From Austropuccinia psidii (Eukaryota; Basidiomycota; Pucciniomycetes; Pucciniales; Sphaerophragmiaceae): 64,000 bases of DNA. This document shows, one piece after another, positions 33,013-46,777 of this stretch. Both the position numbers and the translations under genes were made by a program. Location: NCBI GenBank assembly GCA_023105745.1, contig JALGQZ010000005.1, positions 2,705,501-2,769,500 on the forward strand, given 5' to 3'. The notes under the pieces are model-generated. The model made no database searches. It was not told the DNA's origin and saw only the letters and a list, made by a program, of their open reading frames with translations. Every line of letters begins with the position of its first letter. Position 1 is the stretch's first letter.

Positions 33013-36000
33013 TTACCATCTCAGCATATGTCTATTTGGAGTCTTCATATTTAATAGTGATTTCACAGCATTACAGTCTGTGATTACATCAAATACTGTG
33101 CCATCCAAATAATAATGCAGCTTTTCTAAAGCCCACACTAGGCATAAGCATTCCATTTGGCTTGCTCCATACCTTGCTTCTGTTGGCTTTATCTGCCTTG
33201 AAATGAAACAAATTGGTCCTTCCACTGGTTTATCATTGATAATTTGTGTTTGGTGAAGTGCGGCACCTAGTCCTTCTCCACAAGCATCAATGTACAGTTT
33301 GAAAGGTAGTTTCCAATCTGGCATTAGAAGAAATGGGGCATTTGTTAAAGAATTTTTCAATTCTTCATATGCCTTGACTCTTTCTTCTGTCATCTCATAG
33401 ACTGTTTGTTGGTCACATAGCTTATACAAGGATTTAGCAATCTTTGCAAAGTCCTTTATATGCTGTCTATAGTAACCAGCAAATCCTAGAAATGATTGCA
33501 TTTCTTTTTTGGTTTGAGGCATTGGCTTAAGTAGTACTGCTGCTACTTTATTTTTGTCTATGCCTAGACTAAGCCCAGATACTACATGTCCTAGGGCTTT
33601 TAATTCACTATATGCAAAATGACATTTTTTCAATGAAATTTTCATATTTACTTGGACTATTTTCTGTAGTACCCTTTCTAGTCTTGTCAGGTGATTTTCC
33701 CAAGTTTCTGAGCAAACTATGATATCATCAATGTAGATTATTAACCATCCTTCTGATAATTCTTCAGGAAATATGGTATTCATCATTCTTTGATAATGGG
33801 AAGGTGCATTTTTTATCCCAAATGGCATTCTTAAGTATTCAAAAATTCCACAATGGACTATTATTCTTAGTAGTTTCTTGGCATTGTCTGTTAAGACATT
33901 TTGATGAAAACCCTTAAGAGCATCCATAGCTGTGATGAACTTAGCTTGTGACAATTGGGTCAATGTCTCATGGATTCTGGGTATTGGATATCTGTCTGGA
34001 ATGGTATAGGTATTCAGGGCTCTGAAGTCTCCTACCATCCTTGATTTTCCATTATGCCAAGTTATAATGACAGGTGTAGTAACTTCTACTTGCTCATTAT
34101 GTCCAACCTTTCTTAATACTCCAAGGTCCATTAATTCTTTAATGTGCACCTCTAGGGCTTCTCTAGCTCTTGGACTGGCTGGATAAGCAGGTCTTCTTAA
34201 TAAAGGTGGGTAAGGTTTTTCTACATTAAGAATTATATCCACTTCATGTCCAATTATGGCACCTAGTGGCTCTTTGTCAGTTGCAAAGGCATTTTTATAC
34301 TTAAATAAGAGGTCAATCAATTTTTCTTTCATTTTTTCTGTTAATTCTTGATTGAATTCTGCTTCTTTGAGTTGTTCAGATATAAAAAGTTCTTTTTCTG
34401 GAATTTTTTCCTCATTCTTAATAACTGTGATTTGTTTTTTGTTATTTAAGAATCCAAACTTTTGTCTTTTATTATCTCCTATGGTAAAATATCTATCCTT
34501 TTGGTTGGAGATATCTATACCATAGATTGATAAGTAGTCATTTCCAAGTATGAAATGATTACTAGTACAGTTGTCCATTACTACAAACTCTACTTTGATT
34601 CTGACACATTGTGAGGGATGAGGAAAAATTAGTGTTAAATCAATTATTCCAAGGGGCTTCATGCTTTCACTTGCACTACTGAATTTGACACCTTGTATTG
34701 GCATAAGTTTTTCTTGCCAGTCTGGGACAATGGTTTTTAAATAACTTTTGCCAACACAGGTGCAATATGCTCCTGTATCCAAGTTAACCTTTCCTTCTTG
34801 GTTATCAACCATAACAATACTAATACTTGATTTTCCAGCTGTATATCCCATTCCTCTTGCAGGTTTGGTTCTATACATTTTGGCATCTTGTATGTTTGTC
34901 AGATTTGTGTCAGATGTTCCAACTTGTGGCAAGCTTGAGTTAACATCCAGTACTTCATAAATTATATCAATATTATTAATTTGTGCATTAATTATATTGA
35001 TTTCATCACTTTCAGAGCTTTCTGATTCTTCTGTCTCTTTTTCAGAGTCAGATTCTTCTTCTTTGTCATTGTGGTTTTCTGTTTCCACAATTTCATTAAT
35101 CTTTGCTTTTTTAAGGCAATTATTGGCTAAGTGTCCAATACCTCCACATTTATGGCATTTTCTTTGCTCATTATTGTTGGATGTATTGGGTTTAAAGGAT
35201 TCTTTTGATTTATCTTTCTTGATAAATGGTTTATTTGGGCTTTTAATGTCCAATTTTTTCCATGTCCTGCCAATTTTTGTTCTTTTCACTATATCTTCTA
35301 GTGCATTTATATACTCTTCTGTGGAGCATGGTTCTATACACCTGCTTCTTAGGGCATGTTCTAGTTCCCCTCCACATTTTTTAAGTATTTTCATATGCAC
35401 CATCTTCTGTGACATTTCTGGGTACAGTGCATTAAGCCTTTCAACTTGTTTTAAGAACCAAGTTAAAGGTTTATCTTTCTCTGGGTCAAAGAAAGAGTTT
35501 TCAAATGCATTTTCTATCTTATACCTCCAGGCATCATTTGCCCACTTGGTGATTATTTCTTGTTTCCACCAAGACCAGGTATTTTTACCATTTGTTTGTC
35601 TTATGCCATAATACCATCTTTTTGCAGATTTCTCAAACAATGAATGTAATCTTGCAGTGATTAATTCATCTGGTATGGCATAGTCTTCTTGTAACATGTC
35701 AATTGTTTTAATAAATGACATGTGGTCATATTCACCTTCTCCTGTGAATGTTGGCCATTCCTTCAATTGAGGTGCTTCCTTCATTGAGACTTGGTTATTG
35801 TCTTGGTGACTCAAGTCTGTTATGAAAGGATTTGACAATTCCTCTTTTGTTTTAATAGGGCTTCTTATATGGGAAAATGGTGTTGATAATTTTGGCATAT
35901 TTAAATTAGCCTCATTAATTTTATCCATTTTTTCAGTAATAAGCCTTATTTCACTTTGAATATCATCTTTCAGATGCATTCTTGCTTCATCACTTTTTTC

Positions 36001-37089
36001 CACATGGTCCAAAAGTAATTTTTGGTGTGATGAAGTCTTTTCTTCAAATTTTTCTACAGAAATACTTAATTTATTTAATTTTTCTGTAAGATTGTCAATA
36101 CTCACATCATAATTGATTGTCAAAGTCTTGTCTTTGATATCTTTTATGTATTTATACAATTCTTGTTGTCCTTGTATTAATTTTTGAGTATTGTCAATTA
36201 AATTTTTTGGTTTATTATTTTCAACAATAAACTTAATGTTGTCAATTTCTTTCTTGTTTTGTACAACAATTTTTGTTAAAGAAGATAAATTGTTATTTAT
36301 TTCTTGTAGTGATAATAAACTGTCTTTAATTTCTTTTAGAGGTAATATACTATTTTTAATTTCTGTTAAAGTATTTACAACATCTTTGGACAAGGTTATT
36401 TCTTTGGGAAATGAGGTTGTCTCATTCTTTGCTCTTCCTTGTCCTTGAATTCCATCAAGGTTCTGGCCATGTTGAAAACATTGTCCATGGCATCCTTTTG
36501 GATTTTTGGGATTCTGTAGCTTGGGGAATATGGTTTCCTCCAATGCTTTTTCTTGTTCTTCTTCCCTTCTTGGGGAAGTGGGTTGGCTTGAGGCTTGCTG
36601 GTAGAAGCTACTGGGGCTTCTTCCTTGGTTGCCTCCCTCTTTTTGGCATGATAATCCTTGATTTTTTTGATTTGAGGTTTGGATGACAGTGGATTCCATC
36701 CATTGGAGTATTTCACTATCTCCTCCTCTTTGAGGAACTTTTTCAGGATGTGCCAGGAGTTCATCACTCCTTGTTGTATTTGAGGCAGCATTTCCCAGCC
36801 TTTGTCCTTGTATACTGTGTAATACTGCTTGTACTGGCTCATGTAGATGTCTATTTGAGCCCTCTGAATGTGATTTGTACCTGTTTGAGTTACTCATACT
36901 TAGTTCCAATTCAGGCTCAGATATCATGGGCATTTCTGGGACTTGCCTTTGGGATAAGGCACTTCCTTGTGTGGATTCTGTTCCACTGGGGATATTGCCC
37001 TTTCTTTTCCCTTTTGAGGGATCAATTCTACTTCTGAGTCCAGCTCCATCTGATTGGATGGAGTATTGGGAACCTCTTCTGGTAGTCAT
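33013..37089 (-). CDS. Gag-protease-reverse transcriptase-RNase H polyprotein, family-B copy 2
   Basis: It has 1358 residues and the same domain order as copy 1, with [19 protein letters not shown] and YIDD intact. I count five amino-acid differences from copy 1: PEMP/PQMP, SNTT/SNTP, NSSLP/NSNLP, DAKMYR/DAKVYR and NHLTRL/NHLKRL. That near identity, with a shared stop at the end, fits a recent duplication. Confidence 0.93.
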   Translation of the reverse strand: MTTRRGSQYSIQSDGAGLRSRIDPSKGKRKGNIPSGTESTQGSALSQRQVPEMPMISEPELELSMSNSNRYKSHSEGSNRHLHEPVQAVLHSIQGQRLGNAASNTTRSDELLAHPEKVPQRGGDSEILQWMESTVIQTSNQKNQGLSCQKEGGNQGRSPSSFYQQASSQPTSPRREEEQEKALEETIFPKLQNPKNPKGCHGQCFQHGQNLDGIQGQGRAKNETTSFPKEITLSKDVVNTLTEIKNSILPLKEIKDSLLSLQEINNNLSSLTKIVVQNKKEIDNIKFIVENNKPKNLIDNTQKLIQGQQELYKYIKDIKDKTLTINYDVSIDNLTEKLNKLSISVEKFEEKTSSHQKLLLDHVEKSDEARMHLKDDIQSEIRLITEKMDKINEANLNMPKLSTPFSHIRSPIKTKEELSNPFITDLSHQDNNQVSMKEAPQLKEWPTFTGEGEYDHMSFIKTIDMLQEDYAIPDELITARLHSLFEKSAKRWYYGIRQTNGKNTWSWWKQEIITKWANDAWRYKIENAFENSFFDPEKDKPLTWFLKQVERLNALYPEMSQKMVHMKILKKCGGELEHALRSRCIEPCSTEEYINALEDIVKRTKIGRTWKKLDIKSPNKPFIKKDKSKESFKPNTSNNNEQRKCHKCGGIGHLANNCLKKAKINEIVETENHNDKEEESDSEKETEESESSESDEINIINAQINNIDIIYEVLDVNSSLPQVGTSDTNLTNIQDAKMYRTKPARGMGYTAGKSSISIVMVDNQEGKVNLDTGAYCTCVGKSYLKTIVPDWQEKLMPIQGVKFSSASESMKPLGIIDLTLIFPHPSQCVRIKVEFVVMDNCTSNHFILGNDYLSIYGIDISNQKDRYFTIGDNKRQKFGFLNNKKQITVIKNEEKIPEKELFISEQLKEAEFNQELTEKMKEKLIDLLFKYKNAFATDKEPLGAIIGHEVDIILNVEKPYPPLLRRPAYPASPRAREALEVHIKELMDLGVLRKVGHNEQVEVTTPVIITWHNGKSRMVGDFRALNTYTIPDRYPIPRIHETLTQLSQAKFITAMDALKGFHQNVLTDNAKKLLRIIVHCGIFEYLRMPFGIKNAPSHYQRMMNTIFPEELSEGWLIIYIDDIIVCSETWENHLTRLERVLQKIVQVNMKISLKKCHFAYSELKALGHVVSGLSLGIDKNKVAAVLLKPMPQTKKEMQSFLGFAGYYRQHIKDFAKIAKSLYKLCDQQTVYEMTEERVKAYEELKNSLTNAPFLLMPDWKLPFKLYIDACGEGLGAALHQTQIINDKPVEGPICFISRQIKPTEARYGASQMECLCLVWALEKLHYYLDGTVFDVITDCNAVKSLLNMKTPNRHMLRW

Positions 37090-37378
37090 AATTAAAGAAT
37101 AAGAAAAAATAAAAGTATTTTAGAGTAAAATTCTTTTATGGCAATTTAAAAAAGAGGTGCTCACCTTCAGAGTCTTGAATGGTGGGCCCTGGAAAGTCTA
37201 ATTTCTTAGCTTTCTTTCTTTTGGTGATAACTGGTGTAGGAGAACTTTGACAAGTTTCTTCCACCAATCTCTCAACAGTAGTTTGGTTGTCTTCTGTTGG
37301 GTTATCTTCAAACACTAAAAAAGACAAATAAATATAAGTCTTTTTATAATAAGTGTTATTTTTGGCAAGATATGGCAA
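36396..37378 (-). CDS. Possible spliced alternative-frame Gag leader protein, family-B copy 2
   Basis: This is the same two-part structure as at 27725-28707: an exon-1 open stretch (37378 down to about 37165), an intron with GTGAGC donor and CAAACAG acceptor, and the overlapping frame ending at 36396 after the slip motif at 36402-36411. It differs from copy 1 at three residues (DKG/DKD, QIQQG/QIHQG, KKFL/KKSL). The exon-1 stretch is identical in the two copies. Confidence 0.36.
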
Positions 37379-37805
37379 TTTTCCACGTAGAAATTGCTTT
37401 TATATCTTAAAAAAAATGAAATAAATAAAGAAATGAATAAAAATGAATAAAAATAACTTTTTTTATTGGTTTTTAATATTTTTTAATATTTTTTTTTTAT
37501 GTATATTTTTATTTTTAAAGAATAAAATAAAAAATGAATATGATTCTTATAAAATTAAATTATAATAAAAATTATTTTTAATTTATAAATTATCTTTTTT
37601 AATTACTAGAGTCACTCAAAGAAAGTTCTTGCAAGTCTAAGGATGTGAAAAACCACGTGTAAGACAGTACAATTGCTTTCCAAATGCCTCAATAGCTTTT
37701 AAAATCAATAAAATATAAAATTATTATATAATTTTATGATTATAAATATAATTTATTATGGATAAACCCAAATAGAATCTTTTTAAAGGTCTTTTAAGTA
37801 AATAT

Positions 37806-37823
37806 CACGGCCAGGCCCCCAAA
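37806..37823 (-). promoter_or_regulatory. Primer-binding-site candidate of family-B copy 2
   Basis: TTTGGGGGCCTGGCCGTG on the element strand starts directly inside the 5' LTR (37824-39845). It is identical to copy 1. Confidence 0.6.
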
Positions 37824-39845
37824 TGTAAGGTTTGACTATGAAACAATAAGTAAAAATTACTAATTTATTACTTATTGTACTCTGAATGTCCTTATAATTA
37901 AAATAAATAAGATTAAAATAATAATAATAAAGAATTATTATTATTATGGCGTAAAAATATTATATTATTAAATAAATATAATGATATAATTAATATTATA
38001 TGAAATTATAATATTATAAATAATATATTAATATAAAATAATTAATATATTATAAAGCTCTTTATTATTGTTACCAACAAATAATAAAGGCGTAAAAAAT
38101 TGTTTTTTATAAATAAAAAACAATTAATAACAATAATATTACTAATATTAAAGTTATATATTAATATAAATACTATTTATATTAATTAAGAATTATTAAG
38201 AGTAATAATAAGAGAGAAATTATTATAGTAAGATGAAATAACCTACTTTTAACACTTAAAATAATAATTTTGAGATATTTTACACCAAAAGAATATAATA
38301 CAACCTTTTCAAATTGTATTTACAATAAAAAATAAAGAAAATTACTAAATTTCTTGATTTTACGTGGAAATGAGTTTTTAGAGAGATTTTTAACAAAAAC
38401 AATTAAATAAATGATTTAATCACGTCAAAATAGATGATTATAGCAAGGTGGTCTTTGGTCTTTAATAATATAACAGTTTTATATATAAAGAATAAAGAAA
38501 TTACCTTTGATTTAATTGATTTAATGTTTTTGATGCGTCTGAGGGGAAAACAGAGTAAAAAGAGCTCTATTTATAGTAAATACCTCCCTCCTAGAGTCCA
38601 ACAGGCTTCTAGTAGACGTGTACTGATCATATCCACTGGAATTGATCAATATTTTAAGGTTTGAGGGTGATTACATCATGATCAAACCATATTACATCAT
38701 TATTGCACCATTATTTAGAGTTATCACTATAACTCTAAGTGTGATGACATCAGAGGCTTGGAAGAACCCCAAATTTCGTGGATTTTATTAGTTTTAATCA
38801 TAAACTAATAGTATTCACCAATTTTATCACTCTTAAGACTGTTAAACTTAATTTAAGGTTACAGTATGTGATCATAACAGCTCAATTTAAGCTCAAACTT
38901 TGATCCTCAATAACTTTTAAGGTTTTCACGCTACAGCAATTCAGAGAGTGAATTCTGATAGCCTGACATAACCTTATTATGCTGCCAAGAGCTTTTCATT
39001 ACATCATCAAAACTCTAATTTTGATGATTTTTCTTGTAACTCATCTTTTCTGTCAAAATTCAATATTTTAAACTTCAAACCTTGATTTCAGGGAGTTATA
39101 CCCTGAATTTAATAATAAAAATTACATCATTCTTCACGAATGAACTAGTAGAATCCAACTGTGTACTTTTTTTTAAGTTTGGAGCACTTTCACAACAAAG
39201 TGGTCAACAGCTCTGTTGATTTTTATCAATATTTCATCATAGGTTTTAACCTTGTTTATAACTTGTAAAATAAAGTTCATATCTGTGTTCCTACAGTAAT
39301 TACGTGGTGACTTCATTTTTGGTTCATCATTCTATCATGTATATTTTAGAAGATATTAGCTATGATCACTGAATATATGCGTTGACCAAAAAAGTGCATA
39401 TATTCAGGATAATTCCTTAAGTATTGATTTTGGGAATTAGCTTATTAATTGTTTTATATGTGGATTTTTGTGGGGAATCCACTGGTACAATTTATTTCAC
39501 ATGTTGTTTCATTAGTGTCTGAGATAAATAAGGTTTTATGGTTTTTATAAGGTATTATACCTTATAATTCCTTAAATATTGACTTTACAGATATGCCATA
39601 AAAATGGTATATGTGTATTTTTCCATGGGGAATCCAATGGTATAATTTATTTCACATGTTCATTCATTGGTTTTTAAGTTAAACCAATTTTAGTACCAAT
39701 TTATGGTATTTTTTGTATATTTGAGTAATTAATTTTAGTGTATAATTATTCTAATTAATTTTAATATAATTATATTAAAGGTATAATTATTATTAATCTT
39801 TTTTGTGACCTTATTGGATATGTGGTCATATCTCAAAGGCTCACA
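37824..39845 (-). repeat. Family-B LTR 3 (outer 5' LTR)
   Basis: A 2022-bp LTR with TGTAAGG...CTCACA ends, followed by the right copy of the target duplication GTTAA (39846-39850). On the element strand this is the upstream LTR and would drive transcription of the array. Confidence 0.93.
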
Positions 39846-41253
39846 GTTAACAGTGAAGAAAAATGCTATAATTCACTTATGGGGTGGCTCAAGGGGTAAA
39901 AATGCTTATTAGAGTTACAAAAGTGATTATAATTATTTTTTCACGTGGTTAAAAGGTTAACAATGATTTTAAAAGGGTAGTTGGAATCTTTTATTGATTG
40001 GTTTAACAGTGTTTAAACTAATTATAAAAGGAAAAGATTCTAACATGAAGAGAAAAGTGGGGCATAGAAGACATTTTTTTATAGCCATCAATCCTTTTAC
40101 TCAAAAGGTAAATTTTTTTCTTGTCAGGAGTGGAAAACACTCTGACAACAGCAAAGCCAATTATGGCATCATTGAGCCCTGGCTTAGACCAAAAAAGGGC
40201 TGGTTTTAGCTATTTTGGACCCTCAATTCAGCCATTGCTATAGTAAAACCTGGTTTGAATCCTTCAAAACATGTAAGGATGTGTGTAAGAGACGTCAAAA
40301 CTAGCTAAAACTGCCTATAAAATTCTTGTTTTATCTTAATAGTAGTTTTACCCTCTTGGCAACAGTTAAAACCTCCCTGGTTGGTATCAAAACCTCATCA
40401 TCAATTGAGACACAGATCCTGTGACTAAATTCCAAGCCAAAAGTTATGAAATTTTTCATGGATTTTGAAATCTCATGCCTTTCAGCAAGGAATTTGGGGG
40501 TCTGGCTCCCCCTTGGAGCCAAGATTCCTTTCCCCCCCAGAATCAATCTTTCCAATTTCTTTTTTCTTTAATTCCTCATCATGTATAATACTTATAACTT
40601 ACATATGTAATTCAATTGAGTTCTTACAGTAAACAACTGTAATAATTGACACCTCATATGTAAATTAAGGCTCACTTATGTAATACATGCGCACATTTTG
40701 ACGTTTCATTTGAAAATACTTCACTTCCTCATAACTTCTAAACTACACACAACACCTCAATTTTGACAAAAAAATTTCTGGTTAACACCACATGTGATGT
40801 GAATCACCTTAAGTTTTTGAGGATTTTCAACTTTTGTACAGAAAATACTAAAAACTTAATTTAAGCTTATTTAGAGTTGAGTTACAGAAATTTTACCCAG
40901 AGGTGACCCCACCTTGTTTTTTATGAGGAATCCAATGATGAAATATTTTTCATGTGTTTATTTATTGGATGAAAATTTTTAATAATTTTTATTTAACTTT
41001 TTTCCAAAAATATTTTAATTTTAATATTTTTGTTGAAAATTCATTTTTACTTAATTTTTTCAAGTAAAAATGTATTTTAAAAATTTTAAATTTCAAAGTG
41101 ATTTTAATTTTAAATTATAATTGAAATTTTATATTTATATTTTAATTTTGTACTTTATAATATAAATAAATTTCTTTTATTTATAATTGTATCATTTTTT
41201 TATTATTTGTGGTCTTTTGGGTATACAAAAATACCTCTAAGGCTCACATCCCA

Positions 41254-44200
41254 ATACATTTTGGTCTGTCCAGGCTACAAGGATAAGGGTTGAATTTTGA
41301 TTTAGCCCTATTTTATACCTTCCAGAACATATGCTAATTGATAGGTCTCTTGTTAAAACTGTAAAAATTAGATGAGAAAATTATTGAAAATGGTACCATT
41401 GGATAACCCTCTTTCAGAGCTTTAATAAAAGACTGCAATTAGTGGAGCTGTTTTCCAAACACCAGAGCTTAGATTTCAGGTAAAGATTAAGGTTCATGAT
41501 CAGAAAGAGTTTCCAACCTCAATGACTTGGTCAATTATCAGTTTTTGGTAAAAATAATAATATTTTATTAAATGGGAAGTATTCCTCTTCAAGATAGTTA
41601 CATTTACAGGCTATCTTCTTTAGGTCCATTTTTCAGCTTGTGGCCTTATTATAAATTTATTTGGTTGATTCAAGATTAAAGGTGTGTATTTAACTCCTTT
41701 CTTGTGTACCATTTTTATGGTAATTTCAAATTTAATGCATTTTCTCTGGCTCTGATTTACAGGCTGACAACTTCCAATAAGAAAAATATGCTCAAATTTT
41801 GCTCATGGGATGTAAGATCTGAAAATAATATACAAATTCATTGCCTTTATCATATGAGATCTTGTAAGTAGACTCAATGTGAGGTTACTTCATGTGGAAA
41901 ATTGAGTCTAAGCTTTCAGATTTGGTCAAATATTAAGGAGACCTACTTCAGGTGTTGTATTGGGCTTCTGAATTTTTTCAAGAGATTATTGAAGCCCACT
42001 CTTAGTTGAGAAGCTTGGTAATTTTATTTTATTTTATAGAAGCTTTTGATTGTTTGAAAATTCCTTTTCAGTTCTTTGGGTTCAACAAAGAATAGATTTC
42101 AGAGATGTTCTTGGCCACTTCAGCTTCATAGTATCTATATAATCTGGCTGAAGAAGATTTTAAGCCCCCCAAGCTTTTGGAATAAAGTTTTTATAATGGG
42201 ATAATCAATTCAATATTACCTGGTAGTAAGGAAAGAACATTTATTTAGTCCGGAATATTGATTTAAATAAGTTTCAAGAGTGTTAAATTAATTTAACCAT
42301 TGGCTCCATAATCTCCATTGCACTTCACTGTTATTCACTAAGTCAATATTCATAATTTCCTTGAAAAATTTGATATAGCTGGTTCCACCTTGTCATTGGG
42401 TAGGCCTTTGGGATATTGAGTTTTACTTACAGAGTCAGTGAAAAAATAACTGTGCTTTTCTGATCCTTGAATTCCAGAACATATGTCCCTGAGGACATGT
42501 ACTACTTTCTTGTCCACAAAATAAAAAAAAACTCAGGAAGATAAGGCCTTATCTTAATATTTCAAAAATATTTTTACCTGGGGATTGCATTTCAGTAATT
42601 TTTGTTTTGATTACATCAGGATTACTTGGTCCAAATCCCCCTCTTCCAAAATTTCTAAATATCCTGGTTCATCTTTAATCCCCAAGATTAACTGATTTGT
42701 AAATCAAGAACAAGTACTATTTGGAGGTTTTCTTAAAAGGGTGTGAGATATCATAAGATCTTATATTAAATATTATTGTGCTTTGATTTAAAATTTGTGG
42801 AAGTTACCTTGTCATAAAGATATTAAATTGGTTCTTGTTTTACACAAAGGAAGTAATTTAAAATATAATACTAGTCATTATTAAGCTCTGCCATCTAGGC
42901 TGAAAGTTTGTTTTCCAACAGAATTAGAATGTTTAAGGCATAACAATGAAAGTTTTTTCCTGTAGTAAGCTATAGCCTCATCAAAAAAAATTTCTGCTTG
43001 ATTAAAGTAATAACTCATACATTTTTTTTGTGTTGTCCCCTGTGATTCTATAGAGTGGATTAATAATACCTTGCTCTTCCAGTTCTTCCCAAAGAGTCCA
43101 CCCCAATTTATCTTTAGTGTGAGCTCCCAAGGTTTTCTGTAAGAAATTAAAATTATTCTTTAGAGGTAAAATATGAAGACTAAATAATAATAATGTTACT
43201 CACCTCAAAGGCTTCCAAGGTCTTTTTATGAGTCATCGGATCAATCCATTAAATAACAATCACAAAATAGCTTTAAAATGGATTTTTCATGGCCCAAAAA
43301 CTGAGAAAGGTACTATGGGGTGTAAGATCAGGTATTCTATTTATCTATTCAGTTATTTTGCATTTATACTCATCATAGAGCTGTGTAGCAGCTTCTGGTA
43401 TAGATTTTTCATGGGGCCATTTGAAGGCTTGAGAAATTTGTTTCAAAAAATCATGTGGGTGGGTAGATTCCAAAATCAACTATAGCACTTGAATTAACAC
43501 AGTTTTTGTCACAAATTAATTTCTGAATTACTATTTTAATTCAGTTTAAAGCTTTGCCTCCTTCTTTGGGGCGATTGAGCCTAGAAAATTTGTAGTCCAA
43601 TCATTGAATATTCCTCCCCATTTAAAACAAGGTTTATTGATATTAGAGGTACTTCAGAATAATATGGTTAGTTTGACAGTGAGAAATGAAGGATTTCCTA
43701 GGGGATTTTTTCAATGTAAAAAATTAAATTATGCTCACCTAAAATGGTGGAACTTTGAAGTTTACTTATTCTTTCTTTTTGATTTAATCAATTCACCACT
43801 TAGTTCCAATTTCTAATCACCCAATATTAATGAGGATATCTTATAAATGACTTTTTAAAGCTAATTGAACCAATCATAAATTTAGGTAAGCAAACCTCAA
43901 AATACTAATATAAATCAGATAATTTGCCATTTCATTTCTGGGGGATCTCCCTGAGGACCTTACATTTTTTTTGGGACATCCAAAATTATGAGTGTCATAA
44001 TATTCCTCATTATATTGAAAGGAATAAGAGAGGTGATTAATGGTAAAGCTATTATCAACAATTATCAGTGGAGTCAAAAACTCAAAATAAAATTTTGAGA
44101 ATTCAGAAGCACTGATTGGATTTGTGGTAGAAAATATGGAAACATAAATCTGAAGAATAATTATGTTGATAGAAATTGAGTTTCACTTTAAATCAATCAC

Positions 44201-46777
44201 AATATAGATTTAAAATGAGATAAAAATTTTGGTTATTTAAAAGAGATGAAGAATGTTATCAATCAAACAAGTAGATTTTCTCAGTTGATAATACATAATG
44301 ATAATATTAAGATGTTTAAGGGAGCTAATGACTTGATGATATCAAAAGAAGTATGTGAAAAAATAAAAGGGATGAGAAATTATAATGATGAAATATTACA
44401 ATTTCAGGGGGAAGAAGTCGTTTAAGTGAGTTTCTTAAAAACTCAGTGCTGGTTTGGAATTTTCAAGCCCATAAAGCTTGGGTGGCTAATGCACATGGGT
44501 ATGAACAATACCAAATCAAATAAGGTCTGGTACCTATAATTCTCCATTTAGATATCTCTGTTTCTCAGTTCTTCTGTACTGGTGGGACCAACTTACAAGC
44601 CACCCTTGGTTTGTAGCTTGAACGTTATGAGAAACTTAGGTATACTCAATTTCATTTTGTTCATGTGTTAAGGAATTGAGCTTCAATTTAAATATGAGAT
44701 CTCACTTTTAAAGCTGTTTGATTATAAAATCTAAGTGAATTATACATGTGGTATGAGTATTTTACACTTCTGGGGTGGAAATTTCCAAATTTTCCATGGA
44801 AATTGGACTCCCCAAGTTTGATTAATCTTTTTATTTGTTTTTTTAAACCTCCCACCTCTTTTATCATCTAAATTATTCCACTCCAAAATTAGAAGATTAA
44901 TCTCAATTATAAAGCCACCATACCAAATAAGTCTATCTTTTGGTCAATCTAAATGGAAATTAGGCTTCATGTGAATATTTGAGTAGAACTAGATGTCAAT
45001 CACAAGGCTGTAGAATTTATCCAAGCTATTTCATTATTTACTGGAATTTTAACAACCAAAATACACAAGCTTCCACTATGAAGAAATTTTGAGTTTCTTC
45101 TCAGATATGGCTTCCCTCAAAAGCTTTAGTCAAAAAATAAACAGGAGCTATCCAAAGCGATCACAAATATCTAACAAATGAAGTTTGATGTGGTAAAGAA
45201 ATTCTCACTCACCAAGTCTCCACATATTTTAAAATAAATTTATTTTCATGCTTTATATTTTTAATCTATGTTCTTTTTCATCTAAATTTTTTAGGAAAGC
45301 ACTCTTTAATTGAAATTCAGAAACCCTTTAATCCGCAAGAATTTTGAGAACATCTGGCATTTTCAACTCAAAATTTTGATTTGATTATTGATGATTGGGA
45401 TAATTTAATTTGGATAGATGATCTTAAATTTGAACTGGGAGAATCAAATTCTTGATATTCCATTTTGAAAAAAACAAGGTTAGAATATCTATAATAACAT
45501 ATGGATTTGTATTAAAAATTGGTATCAAAATCAGTTATTTGTTGGGGAAAATGATGGTTTAAATTGAAAAGATTCATTCTTCATGAATTAAAATAAGAGT
45601 ACACACAGATTTTCTTGAAATTTATATTTACCAGTCTTACAAATCTTTGTTGAGAAAATGAAGCCAGCTCCAAATAGCCATGGTCAACAAACTCTGACCT
45701 TTATTTAAGATGGGGCATCAATACATACTACTAGGGTGAGCCATGAATATCATGAGAGTATTTTATTAAAAATGATACCTTTTCAAGTTCATTCACCTAA
45801 TTTTAATGAAATAAAGAGCTAATTACCCTTGTGAAATATACCAATAATCTACAATGAGAAAATTCAAAGTTTCAATAAATGAGGGCTGGAATGATTACTA
45901 ACTCAAAGAGCTTTCTAAAAAACTGCAATTGATTCTCAAACTAATGTGAGCTATAATCAATTACAAAAGTGAGAAGTTTTGATGGAAAGTTCTGATATTT
46001 AGTTATTTCAATTACCTTTCTGAAAAAAAACTTAGTTATCATACATTCATTGAAAAAAGAATTATGAAAAATCTTTTTTTAAATGAAATTCAAATAAAAA
46101 ATTATATTCAATGCCTTTCTTATTCCTAAAATGATTAAAAACATGAGCCAAATTTTTCAGCAGAAAGATTTGAACAAAAATGATTGATTGAGTTTTTGTT
46201 CAAATTTTTCTTTCCTGCCACTTTAATAAGAAATGATGGATTCAAATAAGAATAAAGTTGAACTATTAAGATCTAGAGAAAAAAGGAATGTTTGAAAAAA
46301 TGACATCATACTCCCCCAAAATATGTGACTCTGCATGTGCAAAAGAAATTACATGAAAAACTTGATTAATATTTCCCTGGAAATAAATAAAAGGGTCTTT
46401 GAGTCTTTTTATTAGGGGGTGTCAAAGTTACCAAATACCACCCTCAAAGTCCCAAGTTTTTTTTGGCCAAATCCCACACCTCAAGAGGTGAGTTTTATTT
46501 ATGTACAAAAAACCAAGTTTTTTTGTTCCAAATACCATGTTTAGATACTAAAGTCCTGCCTTTAGATTCACATAAAGGAACATTTTTACAACACACAACT
46601 TGCTAAGGGAATTTTAGATTGCCTAAAACTTCCCTTCTCTTGCATAAAATCTGAGTATACTGGTCATTAATTAAAGTATGTTATTTCAAATTGCATTTGC
46701 TATAGATCTTTTCTTCATTTACCATGCCAAAGGCATCACAAAGGCTACCTTTACTTCAGAAGTTAAACTGACTGAAG
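41254..46777. other. AT-rich region with transposon remnants
   Basis: Apart from the hAT-like remnant near 43 kb I see no gene. Short open stretches (for example 43604-43816 and 43874-44077) carry no recognised motif, and the base composition matches old decayed repeats. Confidence 0.4.
42990..43250 (-). pseudogene. hAT-like transposase remnant
   Basis: On the minus strand WIDPMTHKKTLEAFE is followed by a possible intron (GTGAGT...TTACAG) and KTLGAHTKDKLG, WTLWEELEEQGI, NPLYRITGDNTKKM, then a stop. The order Trp-Ile-Asp, Gly-x-His-Thr, helix, Ile-Thr-x-Asp-Asn resembles the catalytic core of hAT family transposases. Flanking sequence is stop-rich. The match is from memory of the family and not from a search. 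Confidence 0.42.

Larger units (their letters stand above)
20481..39845 (-). mobile_element. Family-B Ty3/Gypsy tandem array: LTR-internal-LTR-internal-LTR
   Basis: Three nearly identical 2022-bp LTRs (20481-22502, 29152-31173, 37824-39845) enclose two internal regions (22503-29151, 31174-37823). Genes run on the minus strand, so the rightmost LTR is 5'. GTTAA occurs at 20476-20480 and 39846-39850 only. No duplication surrounds the middle LTR, so this is one insertion and not two. Both internals share the same pol stop codon. Duplication by unequal LTR exchange, or integration of a tandem cDNA, explains this. Confidence 0.93.
20091..41248 (-). mobile_element. Family-E solo LTR split by the family-B array, target duplication TCCCA
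   Basis: The left piece (20091-20480) begins TGTAAAGTGTGGATATG and the right piece (39851-41248) ends AGGCTCACA. Together, about 1.79 kb, they match the family-E LTR at 49192-50995 in reverse orientation. For example, TGACAAAGTTAA at 20469-20480 corresponds to the minus strand near 50620. TCCCA precedes 20091 (20086-20090) and follows 41248 (41249-41253), which fixes both ends. The B array lies inside with its own target duplication. Confidence 0.88.

Noticed and set aside
39994..40209. Related open stretches at 39994-40209 (+) and 50242-50577 (-)
   Set aside because: They are corresponding parts of family-E LTRs in opposite orientation, not genes.
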